From positions 5,370,501 through 5,434,500 of the forward strand of contig NZ_CP043626.1 of assembly GCF_008807415.1 (NCBI RefSeq): a DNA stretch of 64,000 nt. The letters run 5' to 3'. Below, in pieces: positions 46,275 to 55,393 of this stretch (within the stretch, counting starts at the first letter, position 1; every line of letters starts with the position of its first letter). This stretch comes from Pseudomonas denitrificans (nom. rej.) (GTDB lineage: Bacteria; Pseudomonadota; Gammaproteobacteria; Pseudomonadales; Pseudomonadaceae). The position numbers and the translations under genes are program-made. The notes under the pieces are model-generated. The model ran no database searches. It was not told the origin of the DNA and saw only the letters and a program-made list of their open reading frames with translations.

Positions 46275-48436
46275 CGGGTCACACCTCCGGTTGTCGATGG
46301 CTGGCTGTCCATGCTGCTCATGGGCACGTCGCGCGGGCTGGCCGCGGGCTGGGCGGTGCTGAGGGTGATGGCCTCGAGCTGCACGTCGCCGCCATTGCTG
46401 AACAGGCGCAGCTCGACGCGCTGCAGGGGACGCTCCAGCGTCACGCCACCGGTGAGGGCGACGGGTTGCCCGCGGGTGCCGGTCAGGGGGCCGGAGGTGA
46501 GCGTCACCCGTTGGCCCGGCGAGGACTCGCCCACCAGGTCCCAGTTGCCGGTGGTCGTACCGCTGTCGGCCTGGCTGAGGTAATCGATGCTGTACCGGTA
46601 GGGCCCGGCGGAAAGGGTGGTGTAGGGGCCAAAGCTGAGGTAGCCGACGGCACCCTTCTGCCGGGGCACCAGGCGCTTGTCCTGCAGTTGGCCGATCAGT
46701 GTGGGTAGCTGGGCGGCGCTCCAGCGCGCCGAGCGGTCCTGCTGCGCAGTCGTCGGTTTCGGCCCCAGGGCGTCCCACGAGGGCCCGTCGAGTCTGCTGG
46801 CACAGATCAGGTGGATGCTGTCGAGGCGGCATTCCCCGGCGTCCATCGCTCGCAGGAACAGCGGCGGCACGTCCAGAGCGTTGCGGCTGTAGCCCGCCTT
46901 GACGTACAGGTGGGACGGCTCGGCGGGGGCGTTGGCGAAGGCGCTCTTCTGCGCGCAGTCGACCAGGGTCCGCGCCGTGTAGGCACTGTTGATGGTCAGC
47001 CCCAGCTTCGCCGCGATGTACTGGTAGCGAACGTAGTCATCCGTGGGGGTGTCGCTGCAACCGTAGGCGGGATAGATATCGATGGCATCGACGCCGGCGA
47101 GGGCGGAGCGCCACGGGGCGAGGTCCAGCGTGGAGGGAAGGCGTGTCTGGTACTGCACGTAGCCACGCAGCCCGAGGGTGTCCTGCCACTGCAGCAGCAA
47201 CGCGGCCACGGCCAGCACCAGGACGACGACGCTGTTGCGCCGGAGCAGGACTGCCAGCACGGCGAACAGCACACTGTAGCCGACCAGCCAGAAGAATCTT
47301 CCGCTGACCCGGAACACGCCGAGCACGGCTTCCAGGCGGTGCGGAAGGTGCAGGTCGAGCAGCGCCAGCTGGCCGATGAAGATGCGATGGCTCGCGGCAT
47401 ACAGCGTGAAGCCGAGCAGGACCAGCAGCAGCGGCCAGTGGCGGCGTGCCGCCCGCAGCAACTCGGGCCCGCGGGACAGCAGCGCGAGCAGCGCCAGCAG
47501 CAAGGTGCCGGCGCCGAGGTAGTTGAAGCCTTCGCCCTGGCCACCGGTGGCATCGGCGAAGTCGCAGAGCATCCCTCCGCAGAAGGGCGCGAGCAGGTTC
47601 AGCGAGTAGATGCCGAAGCCAGCGGTGGCCGCGCCCTTGCCGATGAAGTAGCCGCAGACGTACATCAGCGCCAGCAGCGTGGCAAGGGAGCCCGCCAGCC
47701 AGCTGGCGCCCTGGCGCAGCGACAGGCGCGAGGAGAGCAACTGGCGGACCAGGTAGGCGATGAACACCGGGTAGGTCATGGCCAGCAGATAGGGATGGAT
47801 CAGCAGCGCCGCACTGGTCAGGGTGATGAAGGCGCTGCCGCTGCGCCGAATGCTCCAGGAGGTCTGGGAGCCGCGGAAGTAGAAGGCCAGCGCGAGCAGC
47901 AGCAGCCCCTGGGTCATCAGCGCGGTGTGCCCCAGGCGATGGGTCAGCGCGGGCCAGGTGAGGCTGAAGGCGACCGCCAGCAGGGTGCCCGGCAGGTGCC
48001 GGACATTCAGCGAGCGGATGAGCAAGGTGGCGGCCAGTGCCTGCAGCAGGTAGCTGAAGGCGTGCCACAGACCGAAGTAGTGGAATCCGTCGGGCAACAG
48101 GGCGCGCGCAGGCTTCAGCAGCAGGGCGAGCAGCGGGATGCTGTCGGTGAAGGCGATGCTGATTCCATCGGGCGCGTTCAGGCGCACGGACTGCAGCAAC
48201 GGGAAGCGCCACTCGTCTTTCTCGAAGAACAGCCAGCCCGCCACATGGGAGGCCGCATCGCCGCCTTCGAAGTAAAGGCCGTGCCCAGCCAGGAAGGACA
48301 ACGGATACAGGTACAGCACGAAGGCGGCGGCCATCAGCAGCGCGACGGGATAGGCCACCCGCGCGGGCACCTCTCGCCAGAGTGACGAGGATGCGCTGAC
48401 CGGATTGAGCGCCGGCAACGGCTGGAACTGGCTCAT
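46271..48436 (-). CDS. DUF6311-type polytopic membrane protein (GtrC-like candidate)
   Basis: Intact 721-aa paralogue of the 41984 protein. Roughly 11 membrane helices fill residues 25-430 (VAYPVALLMAAAFVLYLYPL at the start; GHGLYFEGGDAASHVAGW faces outside). A periplasmic C-terminal domain follows, with GAVGYLSFGPYTTLSAGPYR and a beta-rich tail. SARWSAAQLPTLIGQLQDKR is the segment shared with the paralogue. The organisation (multi-helix body plus extracytoplasmic domain) is that of GT-C enzymes and GtrC-type O-antigen transferases. Overlaps of 4 nt with both neighbours show tight coupling. The transferase role is inference. Confidence 0.82.
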   Translation of the reverse strand: MSQFQPLPALNPVSASSSLWREVPARVAYPVALLMAAAFVLYLYPLSFLAGHGLYFEGGDAASHVAGWLFFEKDEWRFPLLQSVRLNAPDGISIAFTDSIPLLALLLKPARALLPDGFHYFGLWHAFSYLLQALAATLLIRSLNVRHLPGTLLAVAFSLTWPALTHRLGHTALMTQGLLLLALAFYFRGSQTSWSIRRSGSAFITLTSAALLIHPYLLAMTYPVFIAYLVRQLLSSRLSLRQGASWLAGSLATLLALMYVCGYFIGKGAATAGFGIYSLNLLAPFCGGMLCDFADATGGQGEGFNYLGAGTLLLALLALLSRGPELLRAARRHWPLLLVLLGFTLYAASHRIFIGQLALLDLHLPHRLEAVLGVFRVSGRFFWLVGYSVLFAVLAVLLRRNSVVVLVLAVAALLLQWQDTLGLRGYVQYQTRLPSTLDLAPWRSALAGVDAIDIYPAYGCSDTPTDDYVRYQYIAAKLGLTINSAYTARTLVDCAQKSAFANAPAEPSHLYVKAGYSRNALDVPPLFLRAMDAGECRLDSIHLICASRLDGPSWDALGPKPTTAQQDRSARWSAAQLPTLIGQLQDKRLVPRQKGAVGYLSFGPYTTLSAGPYRYSIDYLSQADSGTTTGNWDLVGESSPGQRVTLTSGPLTGTRGQPVALTGGVTLERPLQRVELRLFSNGGDVQLEAITLSTAQPAASPRDVPMSSMDSQPSTTGGVTR

Positions 48437-49287
48437 TGCGTCGTCTCGGAAGGCTTGCGGGCGATGATCACCTGGCTCTTGGCGACCACCTCGTCCAGCG
48501 CGGCCTTGATCTTCGCGCCACGCGGGCTGTCCAGCAGGGCGTGCCAGGTTTCGGTCCAGTGATGCAGCATCGGGTGATCGGGGTTCTCGAAGGTCACCTC
48601 GGCATCCCAGAACATCAGCATCCACATCGACCAGTAGAAGCCGTATCTGGTGTGGCTGAGCACTTCCAGGCCGGCCTCGCTGACCCAGGCGGCGAACTGC
48701 TCCTCGCTGATGACCCGGATGTGATTGGGCTTCTCGAAGTACGCCGGTTTGGCGACGTGGCGCTGCAGGTCCTCGGAGGAGGGGTGCGGCACGCTCAGCA
48801 GGTACAGCCCGCCGGGCTGGCCGACGCGCACCAGTTCGGCGATGAATGCCTGGGGATCGTCCACGTGCTCGATGACTTCGGTGCACACCACGCGGGAGGC
48901 GCTGCCGGTTTCCAGCGGGATCGGCGCGCTGTCGGTGACCAGGCAGCGTACTGAGCGCGCGGGGGTTTCGTTCAGGCGCTGGCGGGTGCTCTCGATCTTC
49001 TGCGCATCGATGTCGGCAATGATGATGTCCGCCCCGCGCATGGCGCAGAAGTGGATATTGCCGCCGTTGCCGCAACCCACGTCCAGCACCACGTCGTGCG
49101 CGCTGATCGGAAAGCCGCTGTAGAGCTCGTTGGTCGCCTGGTTGAACCAGCCGCTGAGCGTCGCGTCCTTCAGGCCCAGGTCGAACGGATTCTTCTCTCC
49201 CAGTGGCACCCAATTGCTGGCCGGCGCTGCCGGCTGGGCGAGCTTCGGCTCTTCCGGTGTGAGTATTTTCTTCAGTTTGCCCAGCAT
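48433..49287 (-). CDS. SAM-dependent methyltransferase, paralogue of 51644-52507
   Basis: Protein of 284 aa from MLGKLKKILTPEEPKLAQPA, where GGAG lies 7 nt upstream; an ATG 11 codons earlier is the alternative. SAM motif I is VVLDVGCGNGGNIHFCAMRG. CTEVIEHVDDPQAFIAELVR, YLLSVPHPSSEDLQRHVAKP and FEKPNHIRVISEEQFAAWVS match the second methyltransferase at 51644 almost motif for motif. Both end with KSQVIIARKP. The pair probably methylates sugars of the A-band polysaccharide or its cap; which position is unknown. Confidence 0.86.
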   Translation of the reverse strand: MLGKLKKILTPEEPKLAQPAAPASNWVPLGEKNPFDLGLKDATLSGWFNQATNELYSGFPISAHDVVLDVGCGNGGNIHFCAMRGADIIIADIDAQKIESTRQRLNETPARSVRCLVTDSAPIPLETGSASRVVCTEVIEHVDDPQAFIAELVRVGQPGGLYLLSVPHPSSEDLQRHVAKPAYFEKPNHIRVISEEQFAAWVSEAGLEVLSHTRYGFYWSMWMLMFWDAEVTFENPDHPMLHHWTETWHALLDSPRGAKIKAALDEVVAKSQVIIARKPSETTQ

Positions 49288-49312
49288 GGCGCAGCTCCGC
49301 GAGTAATCCTGT

Positions 49313-50509
49313 TCATGCATCCGCCCTGTGCTGAATCTGCAGGCCGGGTGAGTGGGGTGGGGCGATCAGTCTGTCGGCATGGCGGCGGCCACGCTCGCGC
49401 AAGGGCATCTCCAGTTTCCGGTAGCTCAGCTCGCTGAACAGGACCAGCAGCACCGTGCTCAGCACGGCGGACCAGAGCAGTTGCGCCTGCGCGGAAAGGT
49501 CCGTGACCGCGGCGATGCGGAACAGCAGCTCCTTGCCCAGCGCGAAGGCGGGGATATGGATGAGGTACAAACCGTAGGAGCGACTTCCCAGCCATTGCAG
49601 GAAGGCCCGCAGTGGCCCGCGACTGCCGAGGATTCCTTCGTCCTGGCAGGCCAGTGCGACCAGCAGCACGCTGCAGATGCCGACCGCCATCATCTGGCTG
49701 CGCCCGGCCGGCGGCAGGAAGCTCAGGGTGCTCAGCGTCGACAATGTCGCGAGCAGCAGCCATGCCAGCAGTCGCCGGCTGCGTTGCGAAAGGACGCTCA
49801 GGTAGCCGGGCCGCCACAGCAGCGCCAGCAGCACGCCCAGCAGTATCGGCTCGACGCGGGTGACCGCGACCAGGAGCACGTTGGACGGGAACAACCACCA
49901 GCGCAGGAGCAGCAATGCCAGGATGGTCATCGCCGGTTGCCGGCGGCCCAGCCAGAGGATCGGCGGCAGCAGCAGGTAGAACTGCTCCTCCAGGGACAGG
50001 CTCCAGTAGACCGCGAACGGATTGAAGGCCAGCAGGCCGGCATTGGCCAGATGGAAGTTTGCCAGCTGTAGCGCGGCAGCCGCGCCCATTACCGCATTCT
50101 GCTTGAGCTCGCCGAATGCGCCGGAGCTGTTGAACCCTGCTGTCAGCACCAGCGTCGCCAGCAACCAGAACCACGCGGCCGGCAACAGTCGCCAGATCCG
50201 GCGCAGCCAGAATGCCAGGCTGTGGCGCAGCGCGTCCTGTCGGTTTTCGCAGCGCATCAGCTGTGGCCAGAGACTGCGGGTGATCACGAAGCCGGAGATG
50301 GCAAAGAACAGGTCGACACCGGACTGCAGGCCCAGATGGGCGTGGAACCAGTGGACAAGGAAGCCCTGCTGGTCGGTCGGCACGAAGCGGTTGTCGAGAA
50401 TGAAGAAATGAAAGGCGTGGTGGATCAGCACGAAGCCGATGGCGTACGCCCGCAGCGCTTCGATGTCGAGGAGGCGGCCGGCCGCGGGCTGGGGATCAGG
50501 CAGCTTCAT
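49313..50509 (-). CDS. Acyltransferase 3 family membrane protein (copy a)
   Basis: Membrane O-acyltransferase of 398 aa with about 10 helices. The N-terminus RLLDIEALRAYAIGFVLIHH carries the family's catalytic-type His pair, and SGVDLFFAISGFVITRSL is the hallmark second motif. LSLEEQFYLLLPPILWLG is also typical. Such proteins acetylate sugars in the envelope. It overlaps the next acyltransferase gene by 14 nt and is clearly its paralogue. Confidence 0.9.
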   Translation of the reverse strand: MKLPDPQPAAGRLLDIEALRAYAIGFVLIHHAFHFFILDNRFVPTDQQGFLVHWFHAHLGLQSGVDLFFAISGFVITRSLWPQLMRCENRQDALRHSLAFWLRRIWRLLPAAWFWLLATLVLTAGFNSSGAFGELKQNAVMGAAAALQLANFHLANAGLLAFNPFAVYWSLSLEEQFYLLLPPILWLGRRQPAMTILALLLLRWWLFPSNVLLVAVTRVEPILLGVLLALLWRPGYLSVLSQRSRRLLAWLLLATLSTLSTLSFLPPAGRSQMMAVGICSVLLVALACQDEGILGSRGPLRAFLQWLGSRSYGLYLIHIPAFALGKELLFRIAAVTDLSAQAQLLWSAVLSTVLLVLFSELSYRKLEMPLRERGRRHADRLIAPPHSPGLQIQHRADA

Positions 50510-51647
50510 GGGGAACGGTCGGTGCGGGGGACGGGGTGCGGCTGGAAATCCTCTGCGCCACCTGGCTTCCCAGTCGGCGCAGCGGCGATTCGATCCAGCG
50601 GTAGTTGAGTTCGGCCCCCAGCAGGATCAGCACGGCGGCGGTCAGCGCGAAGGGCAGCACGAAGGCGCTTCCCCAGTCCGCGCTGCCATGCACGCGGAAC
50701 CAGATTTCCCGCGTCAGGAAGAAGGCCGGAATGTGGATCAGGTAGATGGCATAGGACCGGCTGCCGACCCATACCAGGACACGCCGCGGCCATCCGTCGA
50801 TCGCCAGGTAGTGTCGATCGTAGGACGCCACCCAGACCAGCATCGCACTGAGCAGGGCAATGGCGCCCAGCCGCCAGAAGGACCAGAGGAAGCGCTCGCT
50901 GGAAACGACCATCAGCCCCAGCAGGACGCCGGCAAACAGCGCCAGGCCCAGCAGCCTTTGCCGCAGCAGTCGCGGCTCCAGGCGTCGATAGAGGCCGGAA
51001 TGGCTGAACAGAGCCAGCAGCACGCCCCAGGCGATGGCGTCCGTGCGGATGACCATCAGCAAGGGCGATCGCCAGGTGAAGAACTGCACCAGGATCACCG
51101 TCGCCAGCAGCAGGGGCAGCCAGCGCCGGCTGATGAACACCAGCAGGGGCAGCAGGAGGTAGAACTGCTCCTCCAGCGACAGGCTCCAGTAAACGAAGCT
51201 GGCGCCGTATTCGTAGCGGAAGAAGCTGTCGGCGAAACGGAAGTTGGCGAACTGCAGCACCGCGGCCAGGGTGGCGGCGAGGTTGGCCTGGAGCGTGCCG
51301 AACGCCCCGGAGCTGTTGAGGAAGCGGCAGGCCAGCAGGATCAGCAGGAGCCACAGCCAGGCCGAAGGCAGCAGGCGGAAGGCGCGGCGGACCCAGAATG
51401 CCAGGGTGATGCGGCGATACTCCTCCGGTTGGCGGCTGGCGTTCAGGCGCGGCAGCAGTTCGCGGGCGATGACGAACCCGGAAATCACCAGGAACAGGTC
51501 GACGCCCCACCAGAGATCGAAGCGGGCGAAGAAGGCTTCCACGATCGGCATCTTCCAGGGGAACAGGTTGTCGCGGGCGTGATGCAGCAACACGCTGAGC
51601 ACGGCAACGGCGCGGAGGATCTCGATATCGAGGATGCGCCCCTTCAT
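50496..51647 (-). CDS. Acyltransferase 3 family membrane protein (copy b)
   Basis: Membrane O-acyltransferase of 383 aa. The start MKGRILDIEILRAVAVLSVL has the LLHHARDN pair, and then WWGVDLFLVISGFVIARELL. YWSLSLEEQFYLLLPLLVFI and VGSRSYAIYLIHIPAFFLTR are shared with copy a. It follows the methyltransferase gene with a 4-nt overlap. The order methyltransferase-acyltransferase resembles the accessory genes beside rmd in P. aeruginosa (PA5455-PA5459 region). Confidence 0.9.
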   Translation of the reverse strand: MKGRILDIEILRAVAVLSVLLHHARDNLFPWKMPIVEAFFARFDLWWGVDLFLVISGFVIARELLPRLNASRQPEEYRRITLAFWVRRAFRLLPSAWLWLLLILLACRFLNSSGAFGTLQANLAATLAAVLQFANFRFADSFFRYEYGASFVYWSLSLEEQFYLLLPLLVFISRRWLPLLLATVILVQFFTWRSPLLMVIRTDAIAWGVLLALFSHSGLYRRLEPRLLRQRLLGLALFAGVLLGLMVVSSERFLWSFWRLGAIALLSAMLVWVASYDRHYLAIDGWPRRVLVWVGSRSYAIYLIHIPAFFLTREIWFRVHGSADWGSAFVLPFALTAAVLILLGAELNYRWIESPLRRLGSQVAQRISSRTPSPAPTVPHEAA

Positions 51648-52507
51648 GGCCGGGGTTGTCCGGGCTTGCGCGCGATCAGCACCTGGCTCTTGGGCATGAA
51701 CAGGTCCAGTTGCTGCTTGATCGCCAGGCCTTCGGGCCGGTCGAGCAGGCGTTGCCAGGCCGTGGCCCAGTCATCCATCAGCGGGTTCTGCTGCTCGGCG
51801 ATACGGTCGCGGACGGCGCCCGGGCAGTCGCGCCCGGCGGCCCGCTCGCTGGCCCAGAAGAAAATCATGTTCATGACCCAGAAGAACCCGCTCGCCTGGC
51901 GATGCTCGATCACCAGGCCGGCGTCGCTCACCAGGGCTGCGAAATCCTCATGGGAGAAGATGCGCACATGGTTGGGCGGAGCGAAGTAGCTCGGCGGGGC
52001 GATACCTTTCTGCAGCTGTTCGCCCACCGCGGCGGGCACGCTGATTAGGTACTGCGCGTTTGGCCGGCCGACCCGCACCAGTTCCGCCATGACCTGCCGG
52101 GGGTCTTCGACGTGCTCGAGCACTTCCAGGCAGACGACCTTGCTGGCGATCTCGTCCTCCAGCGGCAGTGGCGTGCTGTCGCTGACCATGCCCCGCCAAT
52201 GCCGCGCGGAACTGCCGGCGACCCGGGCCTTCACCAGGTCGACCTTGTCGGCCTCGGAGTCGGTGAAGATCACGCTGGCGCCCTGCTTCGCGGCGAAGAG
52301 GGTGGCGACGCCTTCACCGCAGCCGACGTCGAGGACCTGGTCGCTGGCGGTGATGGCGAAGCCCTTGAGCAGCTCCCCGGTGCTCTCCTGGAACCAGCCG
52401 TCGAGGGCGGCATCGCGCAAGCCGCACCACAGCGGCGAGGCTGCCGGTGCCGGTTGGCTGGCCGAGGGCTGTTTGCGCTGCAGCGCGTTTCTCAGGAAGG
52501 CGAGCAT
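51644..52507 (-). CDS. SAM-dependent methyltransferase of the A-band accessory operon
   Basis: Protein of 287 aa. Motif I is QVLDVGCGEGVATLFAAKQG; KVVCLEVLEHVEDPRQVMAE, YLISVPAAVGEQLQKGIAPP and FAPPNHVRIFSHEDFAALVS follow, and the end is KSQVLIARKPGQPRP. It overlaps the upstream glycosyltransferase gene by 16 nt. It is the closer candidate, by position, for a methyltransferase that acts on the D-rhamnan chain or its terminus. Confidence 0.87.
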   Translation of the reverse strand: MLAFLRNALQRKQPSASQPAPAASPLWCGLRDAALDGWFQESTGELLKGFAITASDQVLDVGCGEGVATLFAAKQGASVIFTDSEADKVDLVKARVAGSSARHWRGMVSDSTPLPLEDEIASKVVCLEVLEHVEDPRQVMAELVRVGRPNAQYLISVPAAVGEQLQKGIAPPSYFAPPNHVRIFSHEDFAALVSDAGLVIEHRQASGFFWVMNMIFFWASERAAGRDCPGAVRDRIAEQQNPLMDDWATAWQRLLDRPEGLAIKQQLDLFMPKSQVLIARKPGQPRP

Positions 52508-53814
52508 GGCAGGGCGTCCAGGCTGCGCCGGGGCGGGGTTCGCGGATTGGCCAGCAGCTGGGTGAGGAAGTGCCGCAGGCGCTCGCGGGTGACCTCCTGG
52601 CTGCAGAACTGGCGGAGGCTGGCGATGGCCTGCTCGCTCATCTGCCGATACTGCTGCGGCTCGTGATGGGCGACCTCGTAGCTGCGCCGGTAGGCCTCGT
52701 GGATCGAGTCCCAGACGGGTATGTAGCGCAGCGTCCGGTAGGCGGCGCGCGGGTCATGGGGCCAGGCGGTGAGCTCGGGCGTGCAGTCGATGACGAAGCC
52801 GTTGCGCTCGTCGAGGTAGTCCAGCATCGCGGTGTTGGCCGGAGCGATGGCCGGCTTGCCGCAGGACATGAATTCCATCAGCGGCAGGCACTGGCCTTCG
52901 CCGTAGGAAGTGTTGACCACATAGCTGGTCGCTTCCACCAGGCGCTCGTAGTCCGCGTCGTCCAGGTAGCCATGAATCAGCACGATGCGGCAGCGGTAGG
53001 GCTGCAGCTTGTACAGGTGGTGGAGCATGTCGTTGAGCGCATCGTCGACCAGGTGATGCGTGAGCTTGAGCACGAGGGTCGCGTCGGGCGTATCGCGGAA
53101 GCACCAGCAGAACACGCCGAGCATGTCGATCCAGTTCTTGCGGCCGTCGTAGGGGTTGAAGACGGAGGTGTAGACCACCCCATCGAGCGTCAGCACATGT
53201 CGCCCTCTGCCGGCATTCAGGTCGAGCGGTTCCCCCTGGCGATGGGCGGCGGGGCCGTAGGCCTGGATATTCAGGGTGCGGCTGTCCATCAGCAGGCCTT
53301 CGACCTCCAGTTCGATGGAGCGGGCCAGCGGTTGCCGGGCGATGCCTTCGGCGCGCCCGGCGAAACGGTCCCAGACCGGCGCGGGCACGCTCGCGACGGG
53401 ATAGTCGTCGCCCATGGCTTCGTGCACGGCGCCGACGGTGAACGATGAGTGGGTGATGGCCGCGGCCACCTGGCCCAGCACCGCGTGCCAATTGTGCCGC
53501 GGCTCGCCCTGCCAGGACTCGTACGGCAGGGTGCTGAACTCCCAGGCGAACACCGGAATGGTCGGGCAGCGGTAGTGGACCGGGGTGCGGTGCGGCGGGG
53601 AGAATGACAGGAACACGCATTCCTCTCCGCGTGCCTGGCAGTCGTCGTAGAGCGCGTCGACCAGGGTGTCCGGGTCGGTGACCTCCAGGACCTGGCCGAT
53701 CTGCTCGAGGATCGGGCGGAACTCCTTGAGGACGAAGTAGTAGCTGTACTCGGGCTTGCCGAGGTTGGCACGGATGGTGCGCTGGTTGGTTTCCGAGTGG
53801 ATCAGGATCAGCAT
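52492..53814 (-). CDS. Glycosyltransferase, GT4-type C-terminus (A-band accessory)
   Basis: Protein of 440 aa starting MLILIHSETNQRTIRANLGK. The N-terminal half has YYFVLKEFRPILEQIGQVLE and VFLSFSPPHRTPVHYRCPTI. The C-terminal GT-B half has VVYTSVFNPYDGRKNWIDML, LVLKLTHHLVDDALNDMLHH and the nucleotide-sugar region GQCLPLMEFMSCGKPAIAPA. The start shares one base with the stop of the upstream paralogue (TGATG). It is related to that paralogue over its whole length. It probably adds a sugar at a defined step of CPA synthesis. Confidence 0.86.
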   Translation of the reverse strand: MLILIHSETNQRTIRANLGKPEYSYYFVLKEFRPILEQIGQVLEVTDPDTLVDALYDDCQARGEECVFLSFSPPHRTPVHYRCPTIPVFAWEFSTLPYESWQGEPRHNWHAVLGQVAAAITHSSFTVGAVHEAMGDDYPVASVPAPVWDRFAGRAEGIARQPLARSIELEVEGLLMDSRTLNIQAYGPAAHRQGEPLDLNAGRGRHVLTLDGVVYTSVFNPYDGRKNWIDMLGVFCWCFRDTPDATLVLKLTHHLVDDALNDMLHHLYKLQPYRCRIVLIHGYLDDADYERLVEATSYVVNTSYGEGQCLPLMEFMSCGKPAIAPANTAMLDYLDERNGFVIDCTPELTAWPHDPRAAYRTLRYIPVWDSIHEAYRRSYEVAHHEPQQYRQMSEQAIASLRQFCSQEVTRERLRHFLTQLLANPRTPPRRSLDALPCSPS

Positions 53815-55393
53815 CAGATATTCCCCGCGTACGCCGCTGGGCGCGCAGCGGCCGCCGGGCTGTCCGCGCGTTGCACGAAGGCACTCAACTGTGCCTGGAA
53901 GCGCGCCGTGTCGGCATAGCTGCGCATACGCGCCAGCGCCGCCTGGGACATGGTTTCGTAGCGCGCCGGCTGTTGCCGGGCGATACGGTAGCTGTCCTGG
54001 TAGGCGCGCATCAGGGCGCCCCAGTCCGGTCGATGGCGCAGGGTGCGATAGAGAATGCGCGAGTCCTGCGGCCAGACCGAATGCTCGTGGCCGGCGGGAA
54101 TGACCAGGGCCAGGCTGTCGTCGACATAGTCGGCCATCGCCGTGTGCGCCGGCGCGAGGGCCGGCTTGCCGCAGGCGAGGAACTCCATCAGCGGCAGGCA
54201 GAGGCCTTCGCAGCGGGAGAAGTTCACGTAGAAGCTGGTGGCGGAAAACAGCCGGCCGAACTGCTCGTCCTCGAGGAAACCGTGCAGCACCAGTACCCGG
54301 CATTTGAACGGCGAGAGCTGTGACAATAGGGTCAGCATCCGTACGTAATAGACTGACAGGTCGCGCTGGGTGATCTTCAGCACCAGCGTCGCATCCTCGG
54401 TGTCGCGGAAGGCCCAGCAGAATGCCGTGACCAGTTGTTCCCAGTTCTTGCGCCCGTCATCGGGATTGAAGACCGAGGTGTAGACGACCCCCTCGATAGG
54501 GGTGGAAACCAGCTGGTCGGTCGCGGGCAGTATGGCCTGGGGTGTTCTTCGCTTTCCGGCGGGGCTTCAGGCCGGGCTTCCGGCAAGGGCGGTGGCGGTT
54601 CCACGGTCGCCGGCGCCAGGCGTCTGGCCGCGCGCCACTGGCCGAGCGCCAGGGCGACACGACGGGGCAGCAGATCGCTGGCGGCCTCGCGATACCAGAG
54701 GCGCAGATAATGTTTGCTGATCAACCAGCGTCGGCCGAGGGTCAGTTCGGGAGGCGCGACGGCTTCGGGTTCGACGGCTACCGGCTCGACGGCCGTGGCT
54801 TCTGGCGCGGCCGGCTCGAGAATCGGGGCGATGAGCCCATCGGCGGACAGGCCGAGCAGCCGGGTGTCGATGATGCTGCCGCGAATCTCCAGGGTCGTGG
54901 GTTCGCAAACAGGCGTTCGCCGGCCGGTCTGGCGCTGGCTTTCGAACTGCTCCCAGAGCGGCGCGGGCAGCACCAGAACGGGAAAGTCCTCGCCCATGGC
55001 GGCCTTGACGGCGCGCTGGGTGTGGCTGGACAGGGTGATGACGGCGCCGTGGCGGGCAAATACGTAGCGCCAGTCGTGGCGCGGTTCATCGTCCCAGGCG
55101 GTGTCCGGAATGCTGTCGTATTCCCAGGCGACGACGCACAGGGTCTGGCAGGGCAGGTCGATGGGCGCCTTGTGGGGTGGGGCGAAGACCAGGACGACGC
55201 AGGTTTTCCCCTCCTCGGCGAGGCGTGCCTGCAGAGGTGCGATTTCCTCTTCGGCTTGCACGCAGTGCACGCTTGCGAAGGTTTCCAGAGCGCGGCGGTA
55301 GGCTTTCAGAACGAAGAAGTAGCTGTACTCGGGAACGCCAAGATTGCTACTGATGGATCGCTCGTTGATGTCCGAGTAGAGGATGAATTCCAT
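53814..55393 (-). pseudogene. Glycosyltransferase, paralogue of the 52492 gene, apparent frameshift
   Basis: About 526 aa if one base is added. The 5' part starts MEFILYSDINERSISSNLGV and runs through APPHKAPIDLPCQTLCVVAW to a proline/glutamate-rich linker of about 130 residues that the paralogue lacks. After PPESEEHP the frame breaks. The 3' part continues as VSTPIEGVVYTSVFNPDDGR, TLVLKITQRDLSVYYVRMLT and GLCLPLMEFLACGKPALAPA. Adding one G at the plus-strand GGGG (54539-54542) restores one frame (QAILPATDQLVSTPIEG). It is the first gene of the leftward operon. Confidence 0.86.

Noticed and set aside
46811..48385. 524-codon open frame antisense to the DUF6311 gene
   Set aside because: Gln/Glu/Arg-rich translation with no domain, lying opposite an intact membrane protein.
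53814..54383. Separate small gene for the C-terminal glycosyltransferase half
   Set aside because: The two halves together match the adjacent full-length paralogue; a single missing base explains the split.
55280..55300. JUMPstart/ops-like GGCGGTAG near the start of the accessory operon
   Set aside because: It lies inside the glycosyltransferase coding region and is probably chance.
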